The position numbers were made by a program, and so were the translations under genes. The notes below the pieces were generated by a model. The model was not told the origin of the DNA and made no database searches. It was given only the letters and a program-made list of their open reading frames with translations. Shown here piece by piece: positions 41,759 through 49,790 of a stretch of DNA of 64,000 nucleotides (position 1 is its first letter; every line of letters begins with the position of its first letter). The DNA is taken from the NCBI RefSeq assembly GCF_011765465.1, contig NZ_CP050265.1, positions 3,239,133 through 3,303,132 on the forward strand, written 5' to 3'. Source of the stretch: Erythrobacter sp. (GTDB lineage Bacteria; Pseudomonadota; Alphaproteobacteria; Sphingomonadales; Sphingomonadaceae).

Positions 41759-42595
41759 CTACGCCGCGGGAGCGCTCCCGCTCCGGTCCCCTTCACGGCG
41801 CTTCAGGATCTTCTCGGTCACGCCGAGCGTGCGCTCCTCGTCGACATCGATCGCGTAATGCCCGTCGGACAGCACCACGGGGACCAGCTTGAACCCGAAG
41901 CGGCGCGAGATCTGGGCGAACAGCTTTTCCTTCGTCCCCCAGCCGAGCCGGAAGCGGATCAGGTTGACGAGGCCGAACGCCTTGATGATGCGGCTGGGGT
42001 ATTTCATGAACTGCCCGCCCTCGCGCATGATCTCGGCCGCCGACAGCGCCTCGCGGCTGCCGATCCAGTACATGTTGCAGTTGGAATAGCCGCCGTCGGA
42101 AAACTCGTAGAACCGCTTCTGCCCGACCGGGTCGGCTTCCTGCACCGCTTCGCGCGTGGCGAGCCCGGCGGCGCCCTGCGCGTCTTCGGCGAGGCACTTG
42201 GCGATGAATTCGCGGTAGCCTTCGGGGGTGACGAGGCAATTATCGGCGGTCGTGATGAGGAGCGGGAAATCCACCCCTTGCGCGCCCGACAGGACCGAAT
42301 CGACGATGTTGAACCTGCCTTCGGCGAAAGCGAGGCGGCCTTCCTCCATCAGAGCGGCGATCAGCGGGATCGCGGCGATCTCGTCCGGTTCGTGCGCGAC
42401 GATACGGATCGCGGCGACCTCGGGGCAGGCGGCGACCGCGGCGACGACGCGCTCGATCATCGGCACGCCGTTGACCGGCACGACCGCCTTCTGCGCGACG
42501 CCCGCCGCCTCGGCGAGGGGATCGAGCGCGCCCGAACGCTTGCCCGCCATGACGAGTGCGGTGACGGGGGCGGTGATCTTGGTGTGAGTGGCCAT
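41759..42595 (-). CDS. MobA-like NTP transferase family protein
   Basis: A 278-residue protein with a nucleotidyltransferase fold. The opening VTALVMAGKRSGALDPLAEAAG is the nucleotide-binding loop in the form used by MobA-like NTP transferases, followed by KAVVPVNGVPMIERVV; FPLLITTADNCLV supplies the metal-binding Asp. It likely transfers a nucleotide to a phosphorylated compound, giving an activated head group. The C-terminal 90 residues (SRIIKAFGLVNLIRF, DVDEERTLGVTEKIL) are less familiar. The start at 42595 is the ATG before ATHTK; upstream codons overlap the divergent gene. Operon partner of the flippase-like gene. Specific substrate cannot be assigned. Confidence 0.75.
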   Translation of the reverse strand: MATHTKITAPVTALVMAGKRSGALDPLAEAAGVAQKAVVPVNGVPMIERVVAAVAACPEVAAIRIVAHEPDEIAAIPLIAALMEEGRLAFAEGRFNIVDSVLSGAQGVDFPLLITTADNCLVTPEGYREFIAKCLAEDAQGAAGLATREAVQEADPVGQKRFYEFSDGGYSNCNMYWIGSREALSAAEIMREGGQFMKYPSRIIKAFGLVNLIRFRLGWGTKEKLFAQISRRFGFKLVPVVLSDGHYAIDVDEERTLGVTEKILKRREGDRSGSAPAA

Positions 42596-42686
42596 TGCGG
42601 AGCGCGCCTTAGACCGGGCGGGCGGGGTTGCCAAGCGACAGGCGCGCACCTTGTGCCTGTTCCCCGCGCGCGGCAGGGTCGGGGCC

Positions 42687-43439
42687 ATGAAGATCGTGTT
42701 TTCGCGCAAGGGCTTCGACAGCAGCGCCGGGGGCGGGCCGTCCCCGATCGTGGCCACCAATGACGAATGGGGCCGCCCGGTCAGCCTGCCGATCCCTGCA
42801 GGCGCGGCGAGCGTCACGACCTATGGCGACCTCGGCCTCGGCGAGCACGCCGCGCGGGCGAGCCGGGGGAAGCTCGGGGCGGGGGACAAGTGCCATCACG
42901 ACCCGATGTTCACCGAGGACGGCGAGTGCCTGTTCGGCCAGTGCGGCGCGGCGCAGACCCATCTCGAGCGGCAGGGCGTGGGCGTGGGTGACGTGTTCGT
43001 CTTCTTCGGGCTTTTCGCGGAGCAGGGGGGCGGCGAGCCGCATCACCGCATCTTCGGCTATCTCAAGGTCGAGGAGATCGTCCCGCTTGCGCCCGGCGCC
43101 CCGGCGGAGCTGGTCGAAAGGGGCCACCCCCACGCGCTCGCCTTGCACGCGCGGAACGACTGCATCTGGCGGGGCGAGGGGCGCGTTGCGACGCGCGCGA
43201 GCGAGGCGCTGCGCCTCACCGTGCCGGGCGGCCCGCCCAGCCTGTGGCGCCGCCCGGACTGGCTGAAGCGCGGGGGGCTGTCCTACCACGACCGGGCGGA
43301 TCGCTGGTTGCGCGCCAAGAACGGACAGCGGCGGTTGAGGGCGGTGTCGCGCGGGCAGGAATTCGTCGCCGATGTCGGGCGACGACGTGCCCCGCGCGAA
43401 TGGCTCGAAGCCGTGATCGCCGCAATCAGAGCGTCCTGA
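42687..43439 (+). CDS. Nmad3-like putative nucleotide-modification protein
   Basis: A 250-residue protein beginning MKIVFSRKGFDSSAGGGPSPI, followed by RPVSLPIPAGAASVTTYGDLGLG and a HHDPMF segment. This N-terminal pattern (SRKGFDSS, GG-PSPI, LPIP, YGDL, H-DP) is what I know from proteins annotated as nucleotide modification associated domain 3 (Nmad3), a family predicted from phage and bacterial contexts to act in DNA base modification; no biochemical role is established to my knowledge. A block FVFFGLFAEQGGGEPHHRIFGYLKV lies near residues 110-135. Upstream codons from a GTG at 42588 overlap the divergent gene's start and are not counted. Its 3' end overlaps mmsB by 14 bp tail to tail. No restriction, phage or methylase genes are nearby. 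Confidence 0.65.
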   Translation: MKIVFSRKGFDSSAGGGPSPIVATNDEWGRPVSLPIPAGAASVTTYGDLGLGEHAARASRGKLGAGDKCHHDPMFTEDGECLFGQCGAAQTHLERQGVGVGDVFVFFGLFAEQGGGEPHHRIFGYLKVEEIVPLAPGAPAELVERGHPHALALHARNDCIWRGEGRVATRASEALRLTVPGGPPSLWRRPDWLKRGGLSYHDRADRWLRAKNGQRRLRAVSRGQEFVADVGRRRAPREWLEAVIAAIRAS

Positions 43440-44292
43440 TGATGCCTGAGAAATCCACCCCGCCGTGCTCTTCGGCAAAGGCTTCGTAGATCGCCTTGGC
43501 GTGGGAGCCGAGCTCGGCTTTCGCACCCGCTTTCTCCGCCGCTTCGATCGCTAGGCGCAGGTCCTTGACCATCAGCGCGGCGGCAAAGCCAGGGGCGTAT
43601 TCGCGGTCCGCCGGGCTTTCCGGGCCGACGCCGGGGACCGGGCAATAGCTCGTCATCGACCAGCACTGGCCCGAGGACACGCTCGAGATGTCGTAGAAGG
43701 TCTGCGCGTCGAGCCCCAGCTTTTCGGCCATGGCGAAGGCTTCGGCCGTGCCGATCATCTGGATCGCGAGCAGCATGTTGTTGCAGATCTTCGCCGCTTG
43801 TCCGTTGCCCGCGTCGCCTGCGTGGATCACGGCCTTGCCCATCGCCTCGAGGATCGGCTTGGCGCGTCCGAACGCCTTGTCCGACCCGCCGACCATGAAG
43901 GTGAGCGTGCCCGCATTGGCCGCCGCGATCCCGCCGGAGACGGGCGCATCGACCATGTCGTATCCGTGCGCCTCGGTCACTTCGATGACTTCGCGCGCGG
44001 TGGCGACGTCGATGGTCGAGCAGTCGAGCATCACCGCGCCTTCGGGCGCATGGCCGATGACGTCGTCCCAATAGACCTGTTTCACGATTTGGCCGTTGGG
44101 CAGCATGGTGACGACCGCTTCGGCCTCCGCGCAGGCTTCCTTGGCGGTGTCGAAGGTTTCGCACCCCGCGTCCTTCGCCGCGGCGAGCGCGGTTTCGCTG
44201 AGGTCGAAGGCGCGCACCTCGTGCCCCGCCTTCACAAGGTTGGCGGCCATCCCGCCGCCCATGTTGCCGAGGCCTATGAAGGCGATTTTCAT
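43426..44292 (-). CDS. mmsB: 3-hydroxyisobutyrate dehydrogenase
   Basis: A 288-residue NAD-dependent enzyme of valine breakdown, oxidising 3-hydroxyisobutyrate to methylmalonate semialdehyde. It has the Rossmann motif FIGLGNMGGGMAANLVKAGH at the N-terminus, the substrate motif DAPVSGGIAAANAGTLTFMVGG, the catalytic Lys in GNGQAAKICNNMLLA and a C-terminal LRLAIEAAEKAGA. It is the last gene of the minus-strand valine operon and follows a small membrane-protein gene by 13 bp. The 3' end overlaps the convergent Nmad3-like gene. Confidence 0.95.
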   Translation of the reverse strand: MKIAFIGLGNMGGGMAANLVKAGHEVRAFDLSETALAAAKDAGCETFDTAKEACAEAEAVVTMLPNGQIVKQVYWDDVIGHAPEGAVMLDCSTIDVATAREVIEVTEAHGYDMVDAPVSGGIAAANAGTLTFMVGGSDKAFGRAKPILEAMGKAVIHAGDAGNGQAAKICNNMLLAIQMIGTAEAFAMAEKLGLDAQTFYDISSVSSGQCWSMTSYCPVPGVGPESPADREYAPGFAAALMVKDLRLAIEAAEKAGAKAELGSHAKAIYEAFAEEHGGVDFSGIIRTL

Positions 44293-44305
44293 AGCTAGTC
44301 TCCGA

Positions 44306-44545
44306 TCAGATTAGGAACGAGGCGATTCCGATGAGAATGAGGATGATGCCGAACACCAATAGCTGCTTGCCGAAAGCGAATTTCTCCATTCGTTTCCAGC
44401 CGATGGGCTGACCTTTCTTGTCGAACCCGACCATTGTAAGGAAAAAGGTCTGCTCGATGTCGTCCTCTTCCTCGGAACCTTGATCGTTAATCCAGCCGAT
44501 CAGAGCCATCAGAGCACCTGCCGGAATTAAGAACCAACCGAGCAC
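44306..44545 (-). CDS. Small two-helix membrane protein
   Basis: A 79-residue protein with one membrane helix at each end (LGWFLIPAGALMALIGW and QLLVFGIILILIGIASFLI) and a charged middle GSEEEDDIEQTFF. I do not recognise a family. It starts with GTG one base after the enoyl-CoA hydratase stop and ends 13 bp before mmsB, so it is co-transcribed with valine catabolism. The GC content is clearly lower than the genes around it, which may reflect composition bias of membrane proteins or recent insertion. An internal ATG (residue 13) would remove most of the first helix. Confidence 0.6.
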   Translation of the reverse strand: MLGWFLIPAGALMALIGWINDQGSEEEDDIEQTFFLTMVGFDKKGQPIGWKRMEKFAFGKQLLVFGIILILIGIASFLI

Positions 44546-44546
44546 G

Positions 44547-45341
44547 CTAGCGCCCCTTCCAATTCCCCTCGCGCTTCTCGATGAACGCCGCCATGCCCTC
44601 GGCCTTGTCCTCGCTGGCGGTGAGGATTTGGAAGATGCGGCGTTCCACGATCAGCCCCTGGTCGAGCGTCATCTCGAAGGCGGAGTTCACCATCTCCTTG
44701 TTCGCGATCACCGCCATCGGCGGCATCGAGGCGATGGTGGCGGCGGTCTTGAGCGTCTCGGCAAGCAGATCGTCATGCGGCACGACCTTCGCGACGAGGT
44801 TCGCGCGTTCGGCTTCCTCCGCGCCCATCATCCGGCCGGTGAGGCACATTTCCATCGATTTCGACTTGCCGATCGCGCGGGTGAGCCGCTGCGAGCCGCC
44901 CATGCCGGGCGCGACGCCGAGCTTGATCTCGGGCTGGCCGAATTTCGCGTTTTCGCTCGCAATGATGAAATCCGCCATCATCGCCAGTTCGCACCCGCCG
45001 CCGAGCGCAAAGCCGTTGACCGCCGCGATCCACGGCTTGCGGGTCTTCTTGACGATCTCGCTCGTCCACGGGCTGAAGAAATCGTCGAGGTAGAAATCGG
45101 CCGCCGCCTTGTCGTGCATCTCCTTGATGTCCGCGCCCGCGGCGAAAGCCTTGTCGCCGCTGCCCGTCAGCACCGCGCACAGCTGGCTCTCGTCGGACTG
45201 GTAGTCGGCGAAAGCCTCGATCAGTTCGGCGAGCACCTGCGTGTTGAGCGCGTTCAGCGCCTTGGGCCGGTTGAGCGTCATCAGGGTGACGCCCTTCGAC
45301 CCTTGCGCGTCCTTTTCGACCGTTATCGTTTCAAAGCTCAT
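44547..45341 (-). CDS. Enoyl-CoA hydratase
   Basis: A 264-residue crotonase-fold enzyme. It carries the oxyanion-hole segments AFAAGADIKEM and VNGFALGGGCELAMMADFIIA, with catalytic Glu in CELAM and GVAPGMGGSQRLTRAIG. In this operon it would hydrate methacrylyl-CoA to 3-hydroxyisobutyryl-CoA, the substrate of the hydrolase encoded next to it; the same enzyme may act on short-chain enoyl-CoAs in general. The start at 45341 is chosen because its ATG overlaps the hydrolase stop (ATGA); an ATG four codons upstream is possible. Confidence 0.93.
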   Translation of the reverse strand: MSFETITVEKDAQGSKGVTLMTLNRPKALNALNTQVLAELIEAFADYQSDESQLCAVLTGSGDKAFAAGADIKEMHDKAAADFYLDDFFSPWTSEIVKKTRKPWIAAVNGFALGGGCELAMMADFIIASENAKFGQPEIKLGVAPGMGGSQRLTRAIGKSKSMEMCLTGRMMGAEEAERANLVAKVVPHDDLLAETLKTAATIASMPPMAVIANKEMVNSAFEMTLDQGLIVERRIFQILTASEDKAEGMAAFIEKREGNWKGR

Positions 45342-46393
45342 AGCGGTTTCCATTCCTCTTCAGGCGGGAGGGGGGCGAAGATCGCGTCGAGCAATTCCTC
45401 GCTCACGCCCTCGGGGGTTGCGGGGTCCCACTTGGGGTCGTTCGTCTTGTCCACGATCACCGCGCGCACGCCTTCGGCGAAGTCGGGGCGCAGCAGCACG
45501 CGGCTCGCGATGCGGTATTCCATGCGCATATTGTCGGCGAAGTCGGTCAGCTCGCTGGACGCGGCGATCTGGCGCAGCGCGACCTTGCAGGTCTGCGGGC
45601 TTTTCGTGCCGAGTGTGTCGCGCTCCTTCAGCGCCCAGTCGTCGCCCGCATCCGCCGCCTTGTCGAGGCTGGCGAGGATGTCCTCGTAGGTGTCGGAGGC
45701 GAAATGCTTGGCGATCTTGTCGGCATTGCCCTTGATCTTGGCCTCGGGCGGTGTGCCGGTGGGTTCGGAGAGGATCCCTGCGATCCGGTCGGGATGCTGG
45801 GCGATGCGCGCCTTGATGTCCTCGAGCAGGGCGTGCTCGACGTAATGCGTCGCGATGCCGGTCCACAGGCATTCCGATCCGTCGAGCCGCGCGCCGGTCA
45901 GCGCGAGGAACTGGCCGATCCGTCCGCCGATGCGCGCGAGATACCAGCCGCCGCCGACATCGGGGAACAGGCCGATCCCCGATTCGGGCATGGCGAAGCG
46001 CGTGTTCTCGGTCGCGACGCGGAACTTGGCGGGCTGCGAAATGCCCACGCCGCCGCCCATCGTGATGCCGTCCATGAAGGCGACGATGGGCTTGGCGTAG
46101 GTGAACATCTGGTGGTTCAATTGGTATTCGTCGTGGAAGAACCTGCGCCCCGAAACGCCGCCGTCGTTGAGCGCCGAATCGCGCAGCATGGCGATGTCCC
46201 CGCCCGCGCAGAAGCCGCGCCCCTCGGCATGGTCGAGGATCACCGCCTCGACCTCGTCGTCGTTCTCCCATTCGCTGAGCGCCGCGCTCATCGCGTGGCA
46301 CATTTCCAGAGTCAGGGCGTGGATCGCCTTGGGGCGATTGAGCGAGATATGGCCGACGCGGCCCGTTTTCCTCGTGAGGACTTGGTCTGTCAT
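45338..46393 (-). CDS. 3-hydroxyisobutyryl-CoA hydrolase
   Basis: A 351-residue member of the crotonase superfamily with the longer C-terminal region typical of 3-hydroxyisobutyryl-CoA hydrolase (HIBCH). Motifs: LNRPKAIHALTLEM, GRGFCAGGDIAML, FMDGITMGGGVGISQPAKFRVATENTRFAMPE (shown here in parts) and GLFPDVGGGWYLARI. It removes CoA from 3-hydroxyisobutyryl-CoA in valine degradation, giving free 3-hydroxyisobutyrate for MmsB. It overlaps the genes on both sides by ATGA, indicating translational coupling. It could equally be annotated as a general enoyl-CoA hydratase/isomerase; context favours the hydrolase. Confidence 0.92.
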   Translation of the reverse strand: MTDQVLTRKTGRVGHISLNRPKAIHALTLEMCHAMSAALSEWENDDEVEAVILDHAEGRGFCAGGDIAMLRDSALNDGGVSGRRFFHDEYQLNHQMFTYAKPIVAFMDGITMGGGVGISQPAKFRVATENTRFAMPESGIGLFPDVGGGWYLARIGGRIGQFLALTGARLDGSECLWTGIATHYVEHALLEDIKARIAQHPDRIAGILSEPTGTPPEAKIKGNADKIAKHFASDTYEDILASLDKAADAGDDWALKERDTLGTKSPQTCKVALRQIAASSELTDFADNMRMEYRIASRVLLRPDFAEGVRAVIVDKTNDPKWDPATPEGVSEELLDAIFAPLPPEEEWKPL

Positions 46394-46785
46394 TCCTGTT
46401 CTTTCGCTTCGATGAGGTCCCAGCGATTGCCGAAGGGGTCCTGAAATACGGCGACGAGGCCATAGGGCTCGTGGCGGGGTTCCTCTTCGAACACCACGCC
46501 CGATGCTGTAAAGCGTGCATTGCTTTCCGCAAAACTGTCGGTTTGGAGGAAGAACCCGACGCGCCCGCCCGCCTGCCGGCCGATGGCGGCGGCTTCGGTG
46601 TCGTTCTTGGCGCGGGCCAGCAGCAGCCGCCCGCCGCCCGGAGCCTCGATGACGACCCAGCGTTTCCCGCCGCCCATGTCGGTGTCCTCGACGAGCGCAA
46701 AGCCGAGCGCGCCGACATAGAATTCGAGCGCGGCGTCGTATTCGGGCACGATGAGCGTGGTCATGGTGAAGGCGAGGGTGGTCAC
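46390..46785 (-). CDS. VOC-family (glyoxalase-like) protein
   Basis: A 131-residue vicinal oxygen chelate fold protein: TTLIVPEYDAALEFYVGALGF, RWVVIEAPGGGRLLLARA, VGFFLQTDSF and VFQDPFGNRWDLIE are the standard beta-alpha-beta-beta-beta repeats. Family members are glyoxalases, dioxygenases or resistance proteins; the exact reaction cannot be told. The start is a GTG at 46785 overlapping the previous stop (GTGA), with an alternative ATG at 46764. The stop overlaps the hydrolase start (ATGA). Its fixed place in the valine operon suggests a role with a short acyl or aldehyde product. Confidence 0.83.
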   Translation of the reverse strand: MTTLAFTMTTLIVPEYDAALEFYVGALGFALVEDTDMGGGKRWVVIEAPGGGRLLLARAKNDTEAAAIGRQAGGRVGFFLQTDSFAESNARFTASGVVFEEEPRHEPYGLVAVFQDPFGNRWDLIEAKEQE

Positions 46786-47198
46786 TCGAACACCTCGGCG
46801 AGCGGCGCGACGGGCTGCCTCGGGGGATTGCGATACCACGCGATGAACCAGAAGGTCATGGCCGAGGCTACCGACGGCGCAGCCAGAGCGAACCAGGCCC
46901 ATAGCTCACCGTTGCTGCCGAACCATTCCAGCAGGCCAATGACGAGCGCCGAGCAGGCGATTCCGGCGAGAAGGAAAACCCACCACGGCCCCTTGCCCCA
47001 TCGCTCGGTCGCAAGGATTGTCGGCACCGCGACCGGGGCCGCGACCGTCGCTCCGAGGGCGGCAACGAAGACGGGAAGGATCGCGAGGAAGAAGGGCGAC
47101 CCGCCGCCGTCGCGGAGGGCGACGATCGCAATAAAGGCAACACCGCCCGCCAGCGAGGCGGCGAGGTAGGCGAGCAGGAGGAGCGGCACGCGTCTCAC
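46782..47198 (-). CDS. Small four-helix membrane protein of unknown function
   Basis: A 138-residue hydrophobic protein with four probable membrane segments (LLLLAYLAASLAGGVAFIAI, PFFLAILPVFVAALGATV, WWVFLLAGIACSALVIGLL, LWAWFALAAPSVASAMTFWF). No family is recognised. It is placed between the acyl-CoA dehydrogenase and the VOC protein and overlaps the latter by GTGA, so it is a member of the valine operon. The basic end RRVP sits at the N-terminus, and the C-terminal tail is PRQPVAPLAEVFE. Confidence 0.65.
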   Translation of the reverse strand: MRRVPLLLLAYLAASLAGGVAFIAIVALRDGGGSPFFLAILPVFVAALGATVAAPVAVPTILATERWGKGPWWVFLLAGIACSALVIGLLEWFGSNGELWAWFALAAPSVASAMTFWFIAWYRNPPRQPVAPLAEVFE

Positions 47199-47274
47199 TC
47201 GCGCCCGCGCTCCGGGACGACCTCCGGGGAGCGATGACGCAGTGCACGCATCCGGATGGACCGCTCGCTATCCC

Positions 47275-48420
47275 TCACTGCCGCAGCAGGTCCCGCCCGA
47301 CGACCATCCGCATGATCTGGTTCGTCCCTTCGAGGATCGAATGGACGCGCAGGTCGCGCCAGAACCGCTCCACCGGGTAGTCCTGCAGGTAGCCGTAGCC
47401 GCCGTGGAGCTGCAGCGCGCGGTCGACGATGGCCGAGCCGCTGTCGGTCGCAAGCCGCTTCGCCATGGCGGAAAAGCGCGTCTTGTCGGGCGCGTTGTCG
47501 GTGACTTTCGCCGCCGCAAGATACAGGAGAGCGCGCGCGGCCTCGAGGTCGGTCGCCATGTCGGCGAGCGTGAACTGCGTGTTCTGGAACTCGGCGACCG
47601 GCTGGCCGAACTGGGTGCGCTCCTTGGTATAACGGATCGCCTCGTCGAGGCAGCGCTGCGCTCCGCCAAGCGAACACGCGCCGATGTTGAGCCGCCCGCC
47701 GTCGAGCCCCTGCATCGCGATGCGGAAGCCTTCGCCCTCGCCGCCGACGACGTTCTCGGCAGGCACGCGCACGTCCTCTAGGATCAATTGCGCGGTCGGC
47801 TGCGAGTGCCAGCCCAGCTTCTTCTCGTTCGCGCCGAAACTGACGCCGGGCATATCCTTCTCGATCACCATGCAGGTGATGCCCTTCGGCCCGTCCTCGC
47901 CGGTGCGGACCATGGCGACATAGACCTCGTTCTCGCCCGCGCCGGAAATGAACTGCTTGGTGCCGTTCAGGACATAGTCGTCGCCGTCCTTCCTCGCCGT
48001 GGTCTTGAGCGCGGCGGCGTCGGAGCCGCTCGAAGGCTCGGTCAGGCAGTAGCTCGCGATGTGTTCCATCGTGATGAGCTGGGGGAGATACTTGTCCTTG
48101 ACGCGCTGGCTGCCGAAGCGGTCGATCATCCACGCGGCCATGTTGTGGATCGAGATGAAGGCGCTGGTCGAGGGGCAGCCATAGGCCATCGCCTCCATGA
48201 TGAGCGCGGCTTCCAACCGCCCGAGGCCGATCCCGCCCGATTCTTCCGAGACGTAGATCGCGCCGAAGCCGAGTTCGGCGCTTTGCGTGATGACGTCGCG
48301 CGGGAAGATGTGCTTTTCATCCCATTCGGCGGCGTTGGGGGTGATGTTGTCGGCGGTGAAGCGGCGGGCGACCTCCTGGATCGCGAGCTGGTCTTCGGTG
48401 AGCTGGAACTGTCCTGTCAT
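47275..48420 (-). CDS. Acyl-CoA dehydrogenase, probably isobutyryl-CoA dehydrogenase
   Basis: A 381-residue flavoprotein. It shows the ACAD signatures CLTEPSSGSDAAALKTTA and LDGGRLNIGACSLGGAQ, and near the end QLHGGYGYLQDYPVERFWRD followed by catalytic Glu364 in ILEGTNQIMRM. Isobutyryl-CoA dehydrogenase (valine pathway) places the base at this position, and the downstream hydratase, hydrolase and dehydrogenase carry out the following steps, so isobutyryl-CoA is the best substrate guess; the related 2-methylbutyryl or short-chain enzymes remain possible. The start at 48420 excludes an upstream open stretch that reads as noncoding. It is the first gene of the operon. Confidence 0.92.
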   Translation of the reverse strand: MTGQFQLTEDQLAIQEVARRFTADNITPNAAEWDEKHIFPRDVITQSAELGFGAIYVSEESGGIGLGRLEAALIMEAMAYGCPSTSAFISIHNMAAWMIDRFGSQRVKDKYLPQLITMEHIASYCLTEPSSGSDAAALKTTARKDGDDYVLNGTKQFISGAGENEVYVAMVRTGEDGPKGITCMVIEKDMPGVSFGANEKKLGWHSQPTAQLILEDVRVPAENVVGGEGEGFRIAMQGLDGGRLNIGACSLGGAQRCLDEAIRYTKERTQFGQPVAEFQNTQFTLADMATDLEAARALLYLAAAKVTDNAPDKTRFSAMAKRLATDSGSAIVDRALQLHGGYGYLQDYPVERFWRDLRVHSILEGTNQIMRMVVGRDLLRQ

Positions 48421-48527
48421 GGCCCATGCCCTTAGCGAGCGCGCGGGGGGAGGGGAAGGGCGCGCGGCGCGCGTGGCCTTGCAGTTTTTGCTAGCGCTTG
48501 CGCGGCTTGCTTGCGACACACGGGGGC

Positions 48528-48926
48528 ATGGCCAGAGACGACGCTTCCGAACCCGCCGCCCGCCTGATTTTCGTCTACAATGCGGACAGCGGGGTGTGGC
48601 CTTGGATCGAAGGCATGGCGCAGAAACTGTTCGCGCCGGAGCGCTATCCCTGCTCGCTGTGCCTGCTCACCTACGGGCGGCTGATGATGTATTCGGACTG
48701 GCGCCGCTTCGTGTTCCGCCTGCCGCTGGAAAAGGTCTTCCTCCACCGCGACGAGGCGGCGAGGAAGGGGCTGTCGGCGGAATGGCCCGCGGTGCTGCTC
48801 GACACCGGGCGGGGGGAGCCGATCGTGCTGGTTTCGGCGGCGGAGTTGAACGCCATGCAACACAGGCAGGCGCTGATGGCGCTCTTGTTGGAGCGCTTGA
48901 AGGAAACCGGCGTGCTCGCGCGGTAG
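48528..48926 (+). CDS. Conserved hypothetical protein with a CxxC motif
   Basis: A 132-residue soluble protein I cannot assign to a family with confidence. It begins RDDASEPAARLIFVYNADSG, carries YPCSLCLLTYGRLMMYSDW (a CxxC with nearby aromatic residues) near residues 40-60, and FRLPLEKVFLHRDE downstream. The CxxC suggests a metal- or thiol-based role, but no glutaredoxin or DCC-type context is clear. It diverges from the acyl-CoA dehydrogenase gene (107 bp apart) and ends 90 bp before the convergent RidA gene. The ATG at 48528 has a GGGGG upstream. Ten in-frame codons before it are not preceded by a ribosome site. Confidence 0.6.
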   Translation: MARDDASEPAARLIFVYNADSGVWPWIEGMAQKLFAPERYPCSLCLLTYGRLMMYSDWRRFVFRLPLEKVFLHRDEAARKGLSAEWPAVLLDTGRGEPIVLVSAAELNAMQHRQALMALLLERLKETGVLAR

Positions 48927-49016
48927 GATCGGCCCTCGGCGGTTCCAACAGCCGAAAACGCAAGGGCGTCAGGGGGTATGACCGACGCGCACTTGCACGG
49001 CCCGCACGAAAAGGGG

Positions 49017-49403
49017 TCAGTCGAGGATCGCCTCGGCTTCGATCTCGACCTTCCATTCGGGGCGGCACAGCCACGCGACGCCCGCCATGGTCGCTGCCGG
49101 GGGATGCGCGCCGAAGAAGCGAGCATGGACCGCGCCGACCGCGTCCTGCTCCGCCGGGTCGGTCAGCAGCATCCGGGTGCGCACGACGTGCCGGGCCGAG
49201 CCGCCGAGCTGCTCGATCGCGGCCACGATCAGGGTGAGGCAGCGCTCGGCCTGCGCGGCGGCATCGCCCGGCGTGGTGGTCCCGTCCGGCTCGATCGGCC
49301 CGGTCCCGGCGACGACGATCCGCTCGCCCGTCCGCACCGCGCGGCAGAAGCCGAAGGCGCTTTCGTAGGGCGAGCCGGAGGTGGCTCTTTGCCGGCTGCT
49401 CAT
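49017..49403 (-). CDS. RidA-family protein
   Basis: A 128-residue RidA/YjgF/Rid-family protein. These trimeric enzymes hydrolyse reactive enamine/imine intermediates released by PLP enzymes. Conserved sequence: YESAFGFCRAVRTGERIVVAGTGP, then VVRTRMLLTDPAEQDAVGAVH and the C-terminal EWKVEIEAEAILD. The active-site Arg common to the RidA subfamily is represented by VRTRM. The start at 49403 overlaps the stop of the I78 gene upstream (ATGA), so the two are co-translated. It may also belong to a larger transcription unit with mmsA at 51284. Confidence 0.9.
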   Translation of the reverse strand: MSSRQRATSGSPYESAFGFCRAVRTGERIVVAGTGPIEPDGTTTPGDAAAQAERCLTLIVAAIEQLGGSARHVVRTRMLLTDPAEQDAVGAVHARFFGAHPPAATMAGVAWLCRPEWKVEIEAEAILD

Positions 49404-49726
49404 CCGCAGGTGATCGCCTCTATGACCATGTCGTCGTCGTAGCGCACGTTCACCCGGTCGACCCGATAGTCCATCGTCCACGCGCTGCGCGGCGGCCCCC
49501 AGCGCAGGGTGCGCGCGCCGGTTTCGGAGAGGATGCGCTCCCCGATTTCGGGGGTGGCCTTCTCGCCGACAAGGTTCTGTACGGGACCGGCATCGCAGAC
49601 CATTTGCCCGGGCTCGACCGGGTTCGGGTTCGGGGCTGGTGCAGGGGCAGGCTCGGCCATGGCGCAGCCCGCGGCGGCGAGGGCGGCAGGGGCGGCAAGG
49701 GCAACAGGGACAAGGCGGTGCATCAT
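49400..49726 (-). CDS. I78-family peptidase inhibitor lipoprotein
   Basis: A 108-residue protein with a lipoprotein signal (LAAAGC) and a Pro/Ala-rich linker, followed by the I78 inhibitor domain: NLVGEKATPEIGERILSETGA, then RSAWTMDYRVDRVNVRYDDD and a terminal AITCG. The TMDYR-DR-NV-D pattern is the family fingerprint; members inhibit serine peptidases of the subtilisin type in fungi and are widespread as small secreted proteins in proteobacteria. Two adjacent ATGs (49726, 49723) follow GAGAGGAGAG. The gene overlaps RidA by ATGA. Whether the bacterial form truly inhibits a peptidase is not known from the sequence. Confidence 0.85.
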   Translation of the reverse strand: MMHRLVPVALAAPAALAAAGCAMAEPAPAPAPNPNPVEPGQMVCDAGPVQNLVGEKATPEIGERILSETGARTLRWGPPRSAWTMDYRVDRVNVRYDDDMVIEAITCG

Positions 49727-49790
49727 GCTCTCCTCTCGCCCCGGTATTGCCACGCAGGCGGCATCCCCGGCAAGGGTGTCCGCCTGCCGG

